A DNA stretch of 64,000 nt, from positions 24,518,192 to 24,582,191 of the forward strand of contig CM041298.1 of NCBI GenBank assembly GCA_023052935.1, in the 5' to 3' direction. Every line of letters begins with the position of its first letter. The stretch's first letter is position 1. The notes under the pieces are model-generated. The model saw only the letters and a program-made list of their open reading frames with translations, did no database searches and was not told where the DNA came from. A program made the translations under genes and the position numbers. Shown here piece by piece: positions 31,081 through 41,169 of this stretch. This DNA is from Piezodorus guildinii. Lineage: Eukaryota > Arthropoda > Insecta > Hemiptera > Pentatomidae.

Positions 31081-31261
31081 ATTTGTTTATCATATTCGTT
31101 TAACTTGCATATTTAGCTGTTATTTATCAATACTAACGAGATCCTGTGCCTGTTTTTTTTTGTTTTTTTAAATCTACAAAATTACACATACTTTAAAGGA
31201 AGACACTTTAAAATATCGGCATCTTACCCCTGTCAGACTATTTCAATCAGACTATTTCAAT
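31080..31261 (+). repeat. AT800 internal fragment
   Basis: Carries TTAGCTGTTATTTATCAATA, AAATATCGGCATCTTACCCC and CAGACTATTTCAATCAGA in AT800 order. It is cut off where the LINE fragment begins. Confidence 0.75.
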
Positions 31262-31560
31262 GGACTGTTTTAAAATTAAAATTATTCCAAAACCTTGGTT
31301 CACGGAAACAAATTTTAGTAAAAACATGGTTAAAACATATATAGGATTAAGGACAAATCACGGGATCTACAACAATTACCTTCATAGGCGTATCAGAATC
31401 TCCACAATGTGACAAATGTGGTGATAGGGAGACCCTAAAACACATATTATTGGTGTGCCCGGCATACAAAACTCAAAGAGAAAAGATGATTTTTGAAATA
31501 AATAATAATCAGAATATTAGTTATGAAAATTTATTACTTTGAAATAGCAAATTAGTCCTT
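31262..31560 (+). pseudogene. I-3 LINE C-terminal CCHC fragment
   Basis: After a frame change, coding reads YLHRIGVSESPQCDKCGDRE and TLKHILLVCPAYKTQREKMI: the C-x2-C-x7-H-x4-C zinc motif at the end of RNase H-type LINE proteins. It matches the 22588-23145 element at 'YLHxIGV....CDK......L.HI...CPAYK'. The copy is 5'-truncated. Confidence 0.8.
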
Positions 31561-31849
31561 TTAGGGCGTTATATTTAACGCTATTCAAGTTAAAGTTAAA
31601 GTTATTAACCTACGTTGAAATCACTGGTAGTGTTATGATATGATGCTTTGAATTAGTGCTTTTCATATTACTTAATATCGACAGCTATATAAACAGTTAT
31701 ACCCTAATATTGTTATTTAGAAATAATAAACCGTTAAGTAATAATTCACAGCTTTTATTTGTTTTTTTCATTCAAGCCAATTTAGCTCCTGAACGGTAGA
31801 CCCAAGGCAACAGATATTGATTTATATAAATATTGATGGAGTTTTTTGT
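31561..31849. other. LINE 3' UTR and unclassified sequence
   Basis: 31561-31760 probably includes the 3' UTR of the preceding LINE (it contains AATAATAAACCG). 31785-31840 resembles the segment at 30917. No gene seen. Confidence 0.4.
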
Positions 31850-33206
31850 TGACCGTTGAGAAATTAGATGAGGAAGATGGTTGGGGGTGCGGTCATAAAA
31901 TAGAAACGCACATTTAAAACAAGTGCTATTTTAATTATGTGCCGACGTTTCGGCCTACATTGTGGGCCTTCACCAGGGCTAAAAAAAACAAGATAACAAT
32001 CAATGTAATTATAGACTTGATAATGCGTTAGGTATAGGATAATAATATGGTGACAGTAATATAAAATGGGAACATAAACAAAATTAAGATGATAGTTATA
32101 TCATCTTATTAATTATTTTTATAACTGTCATCCATACTTTATAACTATCATCTTAATTTTGTTTATTTCCATACTTTATAACTGTAATCTTATTATCATT
32201 TTACTTTCACCTACTATATATAGTAAGGGGAAGTGTTGCGATACACGTTGCGATACGGAAATACACGTTTTAGGGTCCCCTGAGTCCAAAAAACCAAGTC
32301 CCGCAAAAAGGTCTGTGTGTGTGTTGTAACTCCCGGGCGGAAACCGTAAGTCCTATGAAACTGAAATTTCATATTTAAGACAACTATACGCCCGAGACGT
32401 GAAAAAACTTTTTTCATCAAAATGAGCTTACCAGAAGAGACACTTTATAACATGCATTTTGCACCTTTTTTCGATTTTCTCGAAAACGGTTCCGACGATT
32501 TTGATTAAACTCGCTATATCGATGTAAAATTTAATGGGCTTTAATATTTTCTTCCCCTAAAGTACCTTTAATTTTGTAGATTCAATAATAATAACTAGAC
32601 TATCTTGTTAACGCTGATGAAAAACAGGTAAATATATAAATTGAATAAATATTTTTTTAATGCAATTTTTCGTTTATGAACATAAGAGCAGTAATATACA
32701 TGTATGATATACCATTGGAAAGCCAAAGATTTTAGAAAAAATATTATCTCAAACGCAAGCTTTTAAAAGTTAATAGAGAGTGTTGAAATGAACATAAAAC
32801 TAACTTATTATTTTAGATAATAATATAATAGATTTTTTAATAAAACACATGTTTCTATATAAATTCAATTTAATCAATTCCTTAATAGTTTCACGTATTT
32901 TTATCTCTAACTGTTTTTGAAAATTCTTTCATTGATTTTAAAAATGGAGGTAAGTGAAAGTCGTGTGTTGCCCGCACCAGATTTTTACATTTAATTTTAT
33001 TTATGTTCCCATATTATATTACTGTCACCATATTATTATTCTATACCTAACGCATTATTAAGTCTATAATTACATTGGTTGTTATCTTGTTTCTTTTAGC
33101 TCTGATGTAGGCCGAAACTTGGGCACACAATTAAAATAGCACTTGTTTTAAATGTGTGTTTCTATTTTATGACCGCACCCCCAACCATCTTCCTCATCTA
33201 AAATAA
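31850..33206. mobile_element. PAL-B, palindromic element with AT800 nested inside
   Basis: Arms of ~230 bp: left TTGACCGTTGAGAAATTAGA, GGAAGATGGTTGGGGGTGCG, GTGCCGACGTTTCGGCC, then GATAATGCGTTAGGTATAGG and ATATGGTGACAGTAATATAA; right the inverted equivalents up to GACCGCACCCCCAACCATCT. The left arm (minus strand, 31944-31977) reads CTGGTGA, stem GGCC..GGCC, GAAACGTC: a hammerhead-like layout with one core base changed. Except for TTGACCGTTGAGAA at the outer edge, the sequence is unrelated to PAL-A. AT800 occupies 32203-32982 in its centre. Confidence 0.88.
32203..32982 (-). mobile_element. AT800, full length, inserted in PAL-B
   Basis: Complete minus-strand copy (780 bp): starts ACTTTCACCTACTATATATA and ends GTAAGTGAAAGTCGTGTGTT, GCCCGCACCAGAT. 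Flanks are T-runs on both sides, in keeping with the A/T-run flanks of other copies. It splits the PAL-B centre, which gives a clean view of both AT800 termini. The open frame 32214-32420 is the same spurious frame as 31-294. Confidence 0.88.
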
Positions 33207-34018
33207 TTATTCTTCATTGAATTTCTGTCATTGGAACTTCCATTATGTTTAGATCAAAACAACACCGACAGAGCCATAGCTTTTCGAACGTGTTATTTTT
33301 TTTGAGTTTGAAAAAAAAAAAAAAATAATTATACAATAAATACTACAGGCCTCGAAACAAAAGCCATATCCACGTCAATAAGGATTTCACTAAATAATGA
33401 AGTTTGCATCTAAGAGAATGATGATCTCTAGTGAGTTGATAGTGTGTGCTTCGCTCTGGTTCATTTGTGTACACGTGGAAGTGGGAACAAGCAATAGCAA
33501 AGCGGGGAGGTAGGGAGGTGGAAAGACAGGGAGGTGGGAGGTGGGAGGTGGGAGAAGTTGCTATCTCCTCCTAGTCCCTTGCCACTTGCTCTTCGTGTCT
33601 AACTCCTGTGAGCTATTGAGATAAGCAGCCAACCCACTAATACAAACTCTAAAGTATTTCCCATATACCGGCCAAGATTATATTCATACGCCGTGAACAA
33701 CTCCCGCTTTGAATAAACTTAGCCTCTGATCAGTTGCTAATAGAACTATCTGCAAACAATATAGCTAGAGCGTATACCATGCCTTGCTAACCCAGAATTG
33801 GATCAAATTCCTCAGAAACATGAAGTGATAATGAATGCTAACAAAAAATAATAATTACTCCATCCTTAAAATGATTTATTTATTTATCCGTACTTGTCGA
33901 TGATACCACTTTAGGGATTTATAAGACATTTTATGGGGTATATAAAACAAAAAGGAAAAAAATAAAATAAAAAAGGCTAATTTTCAACTTCAAGATTTCA
34001 AAAGACTTTAAATAATTT
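33207..34018. other. Unique sequence with purine-rich repeat
   Basis: 33500-33560 has GGGAGGTGGGAGGTGGGAGG (short tandem). 33400-33800 is less AT-rich than most of the window with no recognised coding or repeat signature. Confidence 0.4.
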
Positions 34019-34032
34019 AATCCTATTTAATA

Positions 34033-34211
34033 AAGGGCGGGGTGGCTGAGTTGGTTAGCGCACGTTGCCTTGCCATTACATGACCATAATCCTGGGGAAA
34101 TAATTACAAGTTCGAGTCTCGGTGCTGAGGGGGCTTTTATTTCAGCATTTATCTCCCACTCTCAACCCAACAACAATTCTATTGGAGTGAACAAAAAAAA
34201 AAAGAAAAAAA
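34033..34211 (+). mobile_element. SINE-3 (tRNA-derived), A-rich tail, TSD
   Basis: Head GGCGGGGTGGCTGAGTTGGT (A box) and AGTTCGAGTCTCGG (B box) with a long variable region between, as in Leu/Ser-type tRNAs. A short body follows and the tail is AAAAAAAAAAAGAAAAAAAA. The 14-bp target duplication AATCCTATTTAATA is at 34019-34032 and 34212-34225. Unlike SINE-1, it ends in A. Confidence 0.92.
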
Positions 34212-34344
34212 AATCCTATTTAATACTTTCTAATATTCAATAATCCCTTCAGAACATTCCATAAGCATTAATCCCATTCGACCTCGTTAAAAAAACTGTT
34301 AGTTAAGTTATTTGTTTTAAAGTAAAACATCACAGTGTCCTTCG

Positions 34345-34790
34345 AACTTCTCGTAATTTAATGGCGTTGCAGGACAAAATATCTCACAGTCGCGTTGGTT
34401 TGAAAACATTAGCAGTGGAGATACTAGAAGTGCTCCAGGCGACCATTAATGGATATTGATAAGGTTCTGCAGGAAGCTGTTGTATCTAATCAGTTTACAA
34501 GTACTGCTGGACTTGCCAAGAAGTGTAGAGTGTCGAAAGACACAGTTATTAGATATCTAATCACAACGAGGAAGGTGAAAAAGAGCAGTAGACTGATCCC
34601 TCAGGAACTTACTCCTTACCAATCAGATAAGAGCTTACAAATTTTATGAAAAACCCAGTTTTACCGGATGATTGCCATTTGAGATGAAAAGTGGATTTAC
34701 TAGCAAAATATTCTTGAACAATGGCTAGAACACGGTCAAACTGCTTTTCTGATTACTAAAAGGAGACAATTTCTGTATTTATCGAACCTA
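34345..34790 (+). pseudogene. MAR-3, mariner transposase remnant
   Basis: The open part 34449-34649 reads DKVLQEAVVSNQFTSTAGLA, KKCRVSKDTVIRYLITTRKV, KKSSRLIPQELTPYQSD; then, after stops, EKWIY and EQWLEHGQTA. 'S..T..R.L...GKVKK...W.PHELT' and 'DEKWIYYDN' are mariner transposase landmarks (DEKW carries the first catalytic Asp). No terminal repeats seen. A SINE-1 head remnant follows at 34790-34836. Confidence 0.7.
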
Positions 34791-34836
34791 GAACAGCACA
34801 CTAGTGCTCTATCCACCAGACCACGCCGCTACCATA
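34790..34836 (-). mobile_element. SINE-1 head fragment
   Basis: Reverse complement GCGGCGTGGTCTGGTGGATA, GAGCACTAGTGTGC is the A-box half of the SINE-1 head. Confidence 0.8.
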
Positions 34837-35323
34837 GTGCATTGAATTTTCTTCAGGTTCACGGATTTGTTCCAAAACAGGCGTCCAAAAGCCTGCAGGA
34901 AAGATTGGTGTTGAGGGTCACTAAGTCGAAATAGACGAACGTTGTCTTTTTAATTTAATTTCCGGAGATTATTGCTCAAGCAATGGGTGTTTGTTTGACG
35001 GCTTTGTTGGAAACAGAGTCGTGCTTCCTGGAGCTTGTTTCTCACATAATATGCAGAAACTCTAATTTGAATTATTTATAGAATAATAAACACTGGCAGT
35101 ATTATTGTGCCCGATTATTGGAAAGGTCACAAAATTTTACTGTAGAGGTTATATACATCAAACAATTAATGCCAATTTTCATACTGTTGATCTTGAAAGT
35201 CTTGTAAATACTAATAGGATTGCACAGCCTTTGGGAAAGAGAAAACTGGGGTAATAGAAAAGAAAGGGAAGGAAACGATACTTATTAGCATCATATTTAG
35301 CGGAATTAATGTGAAGTAAAAAA
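34837..35323. other. No recognised gene
   Basis: Could include more decayed transposon sequence, but no motif is readable. Confidence 0.35.
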
Positions 35324-36162
35324 ATCTGGTGCGGGCAACACACGACTTTCACTTACCTCCATTTTTGAAATCGATTAAAGAATTTTCAAGTACAGTAAGA
35401 GATAAAAATGAGTGACACAATTAGAGAATACATTAAATGGAATTTCTAAAATCTAAAATAATCAGTTAATTGTATCTTCTTTTCATCATTCTCTATTAAC
35501 TTTTAAATGGTTGTGTATAAGATGACATTTTTTCTAAAAGCTTTAGCTTTCAAACGGTATATCATACATGTTCGAGTATATTACTGTTCCTATGTTCAAA
35601 AACAAAAAATTGCATTAACAATTTCTCCTATAGTTGTTTCTCAAATATGTACAACTTACATATTTAGCTGTTATTGATCAATGCTAACAAGATAATATGG
35701 TTATTTTTATAGAATCTATAAAATTAAAGGTACTTTAGAAAATAAAATTTAAAATATCGGCATTTAAGCCCTGACAGACGATTTTAATCAGAATGAAACC
35801 TACTTGATGTTAAAGCCTATTAAATTTTACATTGATATAGCAAGTTTAATCAAAATCGTCGGAACCGTTTTCGATAAAATCGAAAAAAGGTGCAAAATAC
35901 ATGGTATAAACTGGCTCTTCTGGTAAGCTCATTTTGTTGTAAAAGATTTTGTAACCTCTCGGGCGTATATTTGTCTTAAATATGAAATTTTTTGTTTTAT
36001 AGGACTTTTCGCTTCTGTCCGGGAGTTACCACACACACCTTTTTGCGGGACTTGTTTATTTGGACTCAGGGGACTCTAAAACGTGTATTTCCGTTGAAAA
36101 CTGGAATTCGAAAATTTTCACGATCACAATACTTTCCCTGACTATATATAGTAAGTGACAGT
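35324..36162 (+). mobile_element. AT800, full length
   Basis: ATCTGGTGCGGGCAACACAC at the left, CTATATATAGTAAGTGACAG at the right, 839 bp. Flanks are AAAAA on both sides. It is the longest complete copy and a good reference for the family. Confidence 0.88.
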
Positions 36163-36464
36163 AAAAAATCAAAATCAAAATTTACAGTATTTATAAATAT
36201 ATTAAATGAAAAAACTGGTTAACGTACGCAAACAATACCGGCAATCTGATAAACAAACTAATAGAAGAAAAATAATTACAAATAAAATCATTAGCGTCTT
36301 TGTGCCTGGTGGGAGGAGAGTGAGAGGCATTTGACTCTGGCATTAATCTGAAACCTCCTCCCCTGGCCCAAGAAAACCCTGTTTAGTCTATAAACGAGAG
36401 GTATAGGTAATAAGAAATAAAATAACAATACTAAATGATATAAACAAAAAATAAATACCCTGTA
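36163..36464. other. No recognised gene
   Basis: AT-rich with a short GC-rich patch at ~36300-36370. Confidence 0.35.
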
Positions 36465-36720
36465 CCTCTACAACCCATAAATGACCTCAGTTTAAGTACT
36501 CATAGGGATTCATACATACGGCCAACGGCCTTGCAAGGAAGTGATTAGGACTCAATCACCAATTTTGTTTCCTCAATTTCGGGTACCCACTTTATAGAGA
36601 CTGAGTGTGCCCCAGGATGGTCTCCATACCTCAGGGTCACTCTACGGCTGAAATAAAATGATAAATAATTCTGACTAAGCCGGAAAACAGTAGCCTATTG
36701 CTCTATCCACTCCCACTAAT
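36465..36720 (-). mobile_element. SINE-1, minus-strand copy
   Basis: Reverse complement of SINE-1 from the CTACAACCCATAAATG tail block through GGGTACCCACTTTATAGAGA to a worn head ending GAGCAATAGGCTACTGTTTT. There is no A-run on its left, so the T tail is absent in this copy. Confidence 0.85.
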
Positions 36721-37004
36721 TGATATTTATTGTAAAATTAAATAAATGTAGTTTATTTATAGTTTATTAAATAAATATATTTTGGTCTTGGTATGACGTT
36801 ATTGAATCAAGTGGGTTGTTCGTTTATTATTTGAACGAATTTGGAAAAGTTAATTCGATGTGGTCCATATGATAGAATAGTACCATAAAAAAAAAATGAT
36901 GAATATGATAAACTTAGTAGGAAAAGGCCTGTTACCCATGCATTTCAACCCTTCATATCGACTGGAATACAATAGCTTCAAACACCCACTAACTGTATCA
37001 GACA

Positions 37005-37405
37005 ACTATATTACCCGGTAATTGGAGCCGGTACTTTGTGCAGTTCCAACAAGGGGCGCTAGGAACGAGATTAAGGAGGGGGAACCCACCCTGGAAAATA
37101 GTTTAGCCCTCTTGAAGTTTGAGGTGGTGTGTTTTCAAAGAATCCCTCCGAGAGGGTTTAATGAATGCAAATTCGAAATAAAGCATATTTTCACGGGCCG
37201 GCGAGCTGATTCGCAAAAGGCGAGATGGCCGAGGATTTGCAACACAAAGGCCCAGCGGCGGGGTGCAACGCCTTTGAGGCGACTCACAATGAAAAAGGCC
37301 ACATTAATATTGATGACGCTTGTTAGAGCTTCCAGATTTCATTAACTTACAGCCGGCTTGTTATCCGACCAATCAGCTCGCGGTACCCACTTCTTCTCCT
37401 CTGTC
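37005..37405. other. GC-rich unique island
   Basis: ~400 bp with high GC for this window (GGGCCGGCGAGCTGATTCGC, CCCAGCGGCGGGGTGCAACG). It includes an octamer-like ATGCAAAT and CATTAATATTGATGACG, which resemble homeodomain/POU sites. The 107-codon frame 37022-37345 has no protein features. Candidate conserved non-coding element. Confidence 0.45.
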
Positions 37406-37771
37406 ACAATTTTTACTAATAATCTGCCCCACTCTCTTCTTCCCTTGTCAAACACAATGCGAGGTCAGACTTATTTATTTTTATTTTCCTCCCTCTAGAT
37501 AGCGGAATATTACACTTTTATAAGAGACTGATTTTTTTTTTCGTTTTTTTTCAGAGGAGGAATTCTCTCATAACGAAACTTCAAACCACTCGAAAAACTT
37601 TTAGACAAAGTTCCTGCATATTTTGTCGTAATTTCACTATCAAGTTATTTTCAATATGATTTCCCGAGTATTTTTATTTCACCAACTAGTTATGGTCGCG
37701 TGCAAACATGTTTGATTTGTTTCTAAGTTGAATAGCTGTGGACTGCAACGTTAAACAAATAAGCTTTGTAT
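37406..37771. other. No recognised gene
   Basis: Mixed AT-rich sequence; the frame 37320-37502 is not supported. Confidence 0.35.
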
Positions 37772-37950
37772 ATTTATTTAATCGGAGGATGCTACTGCGG
37801 GAGCCCTAAATTTGTCCTGTCCTGGTTTAATTAGGATAGGAATATTTCAAGAGTACCTGACATCTCAAAGCCTCGAGACCTCCATATTACGTCCCATGCG
37901 TATGACGGCAAAATTTTTACTCCCGTTAAAACATCCATGGTCTCTCTCCC
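37772..37950 (-). mobile_element. SINE-2, partial
   Basis: Blocks GGATGCTACTGCGGGAGCCC, GTTTAATTAGGATAGGAATA, TACCTGACATCTCAAAGCCT match SINE-2; the tRNA-like head is lost. The frame 37812-38021 lies in it and is not a gene. Confidence 0.75.
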
Positions 37951-38182
37951 AGATTTGTGGTCGATTTATTGCATTCCATTTGTATAAAACCCTGTCGTTC
38001 TCGCTTGAGCTTAGTTGGTAATATATTTGCATGGCCATTTTTTATTTTATCTCTGTCTATATTAGGATTAAGTGAACTATACTTGGCCTAACCAAACTGG
38101 TGCACTAGGAAACATAAAAAACTATTAAAGTGTGTATTCTGGTTATAGCTTAAACAATTAAAACTCAGCCCAATACAGCCTC

Positions 38183-38208
38183 TTTTTTTTTTTTTTTTTT
38201 TTTTTTTT
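38183..38208. repeat. Poly(T), 26 bp
   Basis: Homopolymer of 26 T; possibly a retroelement tail, element not identified. Confidence 0.95.
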
Positions 38209-38274
38209 GGCTAACCAAAACTATCTCATACTTCAACAAATAACTTCTGGAAACTTAGTGAAGAAAATTATTTG

Positions 38275-38515
38275 ATTGTTTATTCATTTAAAGTCACTTT
38301 ATGATACTATGGCTAATCGGTAATGATACTAAAGTGGGGCTTTTAAATTTTGCCTCACCAGCTTTTATTAGAATAGGGATCTTAAACGATTAAGTGACAT
38401 CACACAGGATCGGGACCACCATTTTACGTCTCCTCCGAAGGACCAAATCAAGAATTTTTTTACTCAATTTAAAAAATCCGCGGGCAATCTGCCATCACTC
38501 CACAGATGACACTCA
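38275..38515 (-). mobile_element. SINE-2, partial
   Basis: GTTTATTCATTTAAAGTCAC, ATGATACTATGGCTAATCGG and GTCTCCTCCGAAGGAC are SINE-2 body blocks; the head end is worn. Confidence 0.8.
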
Positions 38516-38595
38516 ATATTTTATTTTATGTTGATTTTACATAAATTTGGAAGTTTAAAATAACTGAGTTATATGCGTTTATATAGGTAAATGTT

Positions 38596-38600
<5 letters not shown>

Positions 38601-38661
<61 letters not shown>
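38601..38661. repeat. Poly(T), 61 bp
   Basis: Uninterrupted run of 61 T. If it is the poly(A) of a minus-strand insertion, the element should lie to its right, but I recognise none there. It could also be an expanded homopolymer or an assembly effect. Confidence 0.9.
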
Positions 38662-38663
<2 letters not shown>

Positions 38664-39970
38664 TTTTTATAATTAATCGAGGGTTTCTTTTATCAATTTT
38701 TATCTATCTTCAGAAATAACAGAAACATTGAATTAAATAAGTATTAATCACCCGTTAATTTATAACTAATCGGCTGATATCAACGACCTTGTGTTAATAT
38801 CATAATCGGATTCCCTGGTGTTTTGTGCCCGATTTTGAAAAAAAATGGTCAGTAGTTTTGGAAAAAGAAGCGGAAGAGTAAAAGACTTTTTTTTTCATAT
38901 AAGTTATTCGAGCTCAATGCATCTTTGAACGTAAGCCCATAAATTTTTAGGGAGGGGAGGAAGGTAGTGGAGGTACTTCTTTCGTCGATTACAAAGATTC
39001 ATTATTGAAAATTAACCAAAATATTTGATTTCTCTAACAATTCTGGCTTTGAAAAAAAAAAAAAAAAAATTAAGATTATCATACTGCCTGCAATATGATC
39101 GCAGATTACGTAATTATTCCAATTACTAATTATTTTATTTTCCTTAACGATCTCAAAGGTGGATACAGCAGTGTATTTCCCTATAACCACCTAAGGACCG
39201 AATCCCCAACCCTTAAACCCCCTTGTTGAGGGAAGTTGTTGACAAACTGAATTATGCACAATTGTTATACTAAGACGGCACTCCTGGGAAGTTGTTGCAA
39301 CCAGAGTTTGCGGAGTTTCCTAAAAATAGAATCCATTAAACATTAAATCATTGTTGATGTACTAGTGAAAGTCACATAAATTGTAACGTCAGTAAGTCAA
39401 GAAAGAAAACCCGTATGGAAATCTCATTTCGACGGGCACTCCAACTCTGAAGAGAAAGGGAACAATTTTTTTTTTTAATGCTTTGGTTTATTTATTCGAT
39501 AATAAATCAACTAAAAAAAAAAAATAAATAAATTACCTTCCTCTGGAAATATGAAGACTTACGTTTTGTATACGCCAAACCCGAATAAAGAATAATAAAA
39601 AATCCGTCTGTACACCGTCCACGGCTTTTCTATGGAACTAATGGCCAATAGGCATTTTTTTTTCATAATTTGGCACAATAATAACAGGGTATCCAACAAT
39701 GGTCCTAATACCTAAACTTTAATATCAGCCAATTAGTTTTTAAATGGCGACCGATTACAATTATTTAATTCAATTACTCTGTTATTATAAAAGGTACAAA
39801 CATTTTTATAGTGTTTTCTAATCAAGAAACCGCGATTAATTATAAAAAGAAAATAAAAACAATTTTTTCACCCAGGAATTTCACCCATAAATACAGCATT
39901 ACTGCATAAGAATTAGTATTAAATACAATTAAAACGATTAAATAAAAAATAAATAAATGAAAGTTAACAT
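38662..39970. other. AT-rich sequence without recognised genes
   Basis: No coding motif. 38940-39320 is somewhat less AT-rich. The segment near 39810-39840 (AAGAAACCGCGATTAATTAT) is similar to one at 40960-40975, so these flank the I-2 insertion as parts of one local repeat. Confidence 0.45.
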
Positions 39971-39976
39971 CTATAT

Positions 39977-39980
<4 letters not shown>

Positions 39981-40026
<46 letters not shown>

Positions 40027-40850
40027 CTCGTGGCGACAACTACCAGGGTAATGTTCGCCTTTACACCATTAGACACAGGTTACATGATTATAGGAGTAGA
40101 GTGAGAGTATAGTTTAGATCTGAGAGTAAAGATGGTGTGACTTTAGGAAGCGAATGATGTTAGTTATATGAGGAGAGGAATCAGAGAGAAGAAGCGACAG
40201 ATCGGTGGGGAGGTTGAAAAGAATACGTGAAGCGGTATATTGTCGGCATTCTGTGAGGATGTGGAGTATTGAGAGAGGAACCTGACATGATCGACAGAGA
40301 GGCGGATGTCCACGGTCCATGAGATAACCGTGGGTCAACCGAGAGTGTCCTATACGAAGTCGCGCGAGCACAACCTCTTCGCGTCGAGACGGCCGGCAGG
40401 AGGACCCCCAAGGGCCAACACGGGGCCGAATAAGGCGAAGCTTGTTGTTCCCGAGGGCCGCCCACTTCCGCTGCCAGCAACCCAATATGCTCGATCGAAT
40501 TGAAGTGACAAGGTCAGGCAGGCTCACACCTTGAAGTTCAAGACCCTCGGAAACCGCATGACGTGCCGCTAAATCAGCCCGATCGTTCCCCAAGATCCCA
40601 CAATGTCCTGGAACCCAGAAGAAAACAATGTTGACCCGGGAGGAAAAGGATGCAAGTGTGGTATGAATTCTTTGGATGAGGTAGTCAGAGGAATATATGT
40701 TACGGATAGAGGAGTGAGTGGAGAGGGAATCGTTGCATATGATTACTTGAGAGGAAGATTGCTGGTGAAGATGACTGGAGGATGGCAGTTACTTCGGCGG
40801 TATAGCTACTCGATATAGAAGGGAGGGCAAACATGTTAACTTGGGCCTCA
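39981..40850 (-). mobile_element. I-2 LINE, 5'-truncated insertion with 46-nt tail and TSD
   Basis: A minus-strand LINE end: poly(A) tail (T46 at 39981-40026), short 3' UTR, an open C-terminal ORF (40114-40593), and frame-broken RNase H sequence up to 40850 (SSYTAEVTAIL ... VFFWVPGHCGILGNDRADLA). The 9-bp duplication CTATATAGG at 39972-39980 and 40851-40859 marks the target site. The long uninterrupted tail suggests a fairly recent insertion, though the RNase H part has at least one frameshift. Confidence 0.88.
40114..40593 (-). CDS. I-2 ORF2 C-terminus: RNase H end and CCHC
   Basis: 159 codons. It begins at the end of the RNase H fold (GNDRADLAARHAVSEG), continues through SRREEVVLARLRIGHSRLTH, GYLMDRGHPPLC and ends with the zinc motif C-x2-C-x7-H-x4-C (CRSCQVPLSILHILTEC). 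The block 'RREE..LARLRIGHSRLTH' is shared with I-1. The ATG is internal; coding sequence extends upstream with a frameshift. The catalytic first Asp of RNase H and the whole RT lie outside the insertion. Confidence 0.85.
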   Translation of the reverse strand: MGNDRADLAARHAVSEGLELQGVSLPDLVTSIRSSILGCWQRKWAALGNNKLRLIRPRVGPWGSSCRPSRREEVVLARLRIGHSRLTHGYLMDRGHPPLCRSCQVPLSILHILTECRQYTASRILFNLPTDLSLLLSDSSPHITNIIRFLKSHHLYSQI

Positions 40851-40859
40851 CTATATAGG

Positions 40860-41168
40860 CTTTAAATAAACAGAATGTTTTAGGATCCGGAACACCGTGT
40901 CATAAAAAAAAATTATTTTTGAAGATAGAGAACAAATCTTTAGAATTTTAGAATTAGTAGACCGCGATTAATCACAAAAACCGAGGGAGAAAAAATAAAA
41001 TAAAATAAAGAGTTTACTTATTAATACATCCATAACTCAATTATTTTTGAAGATGGATAAAATAGGTTTTAATTAAAAGTTTTAAAATCAGTAAACAGCG
41101 ATGAAAAAAAAAAATTATATTTGATCATATATGATATTTTTAATTATTATCATAGATAAAGATTAAAA
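40860..41168. other. Local imperfect repeat, AT-rich
   Basis: Two or three related stretches: GAAGATAGAGAACAAATCTT.. and GAAGATGGATAAAATAGG.., each followed by AGTAGACCGCGATTAATC-like sequence. No gene. Confidence 0.45.
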
Positions 41169-41169
41169 T

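Noticed and set aside
37022..37345. 107-codon gene in the GC-rich island
   Set aside because: No motif, no start context, and no extension as exons; kept only as a unique island.
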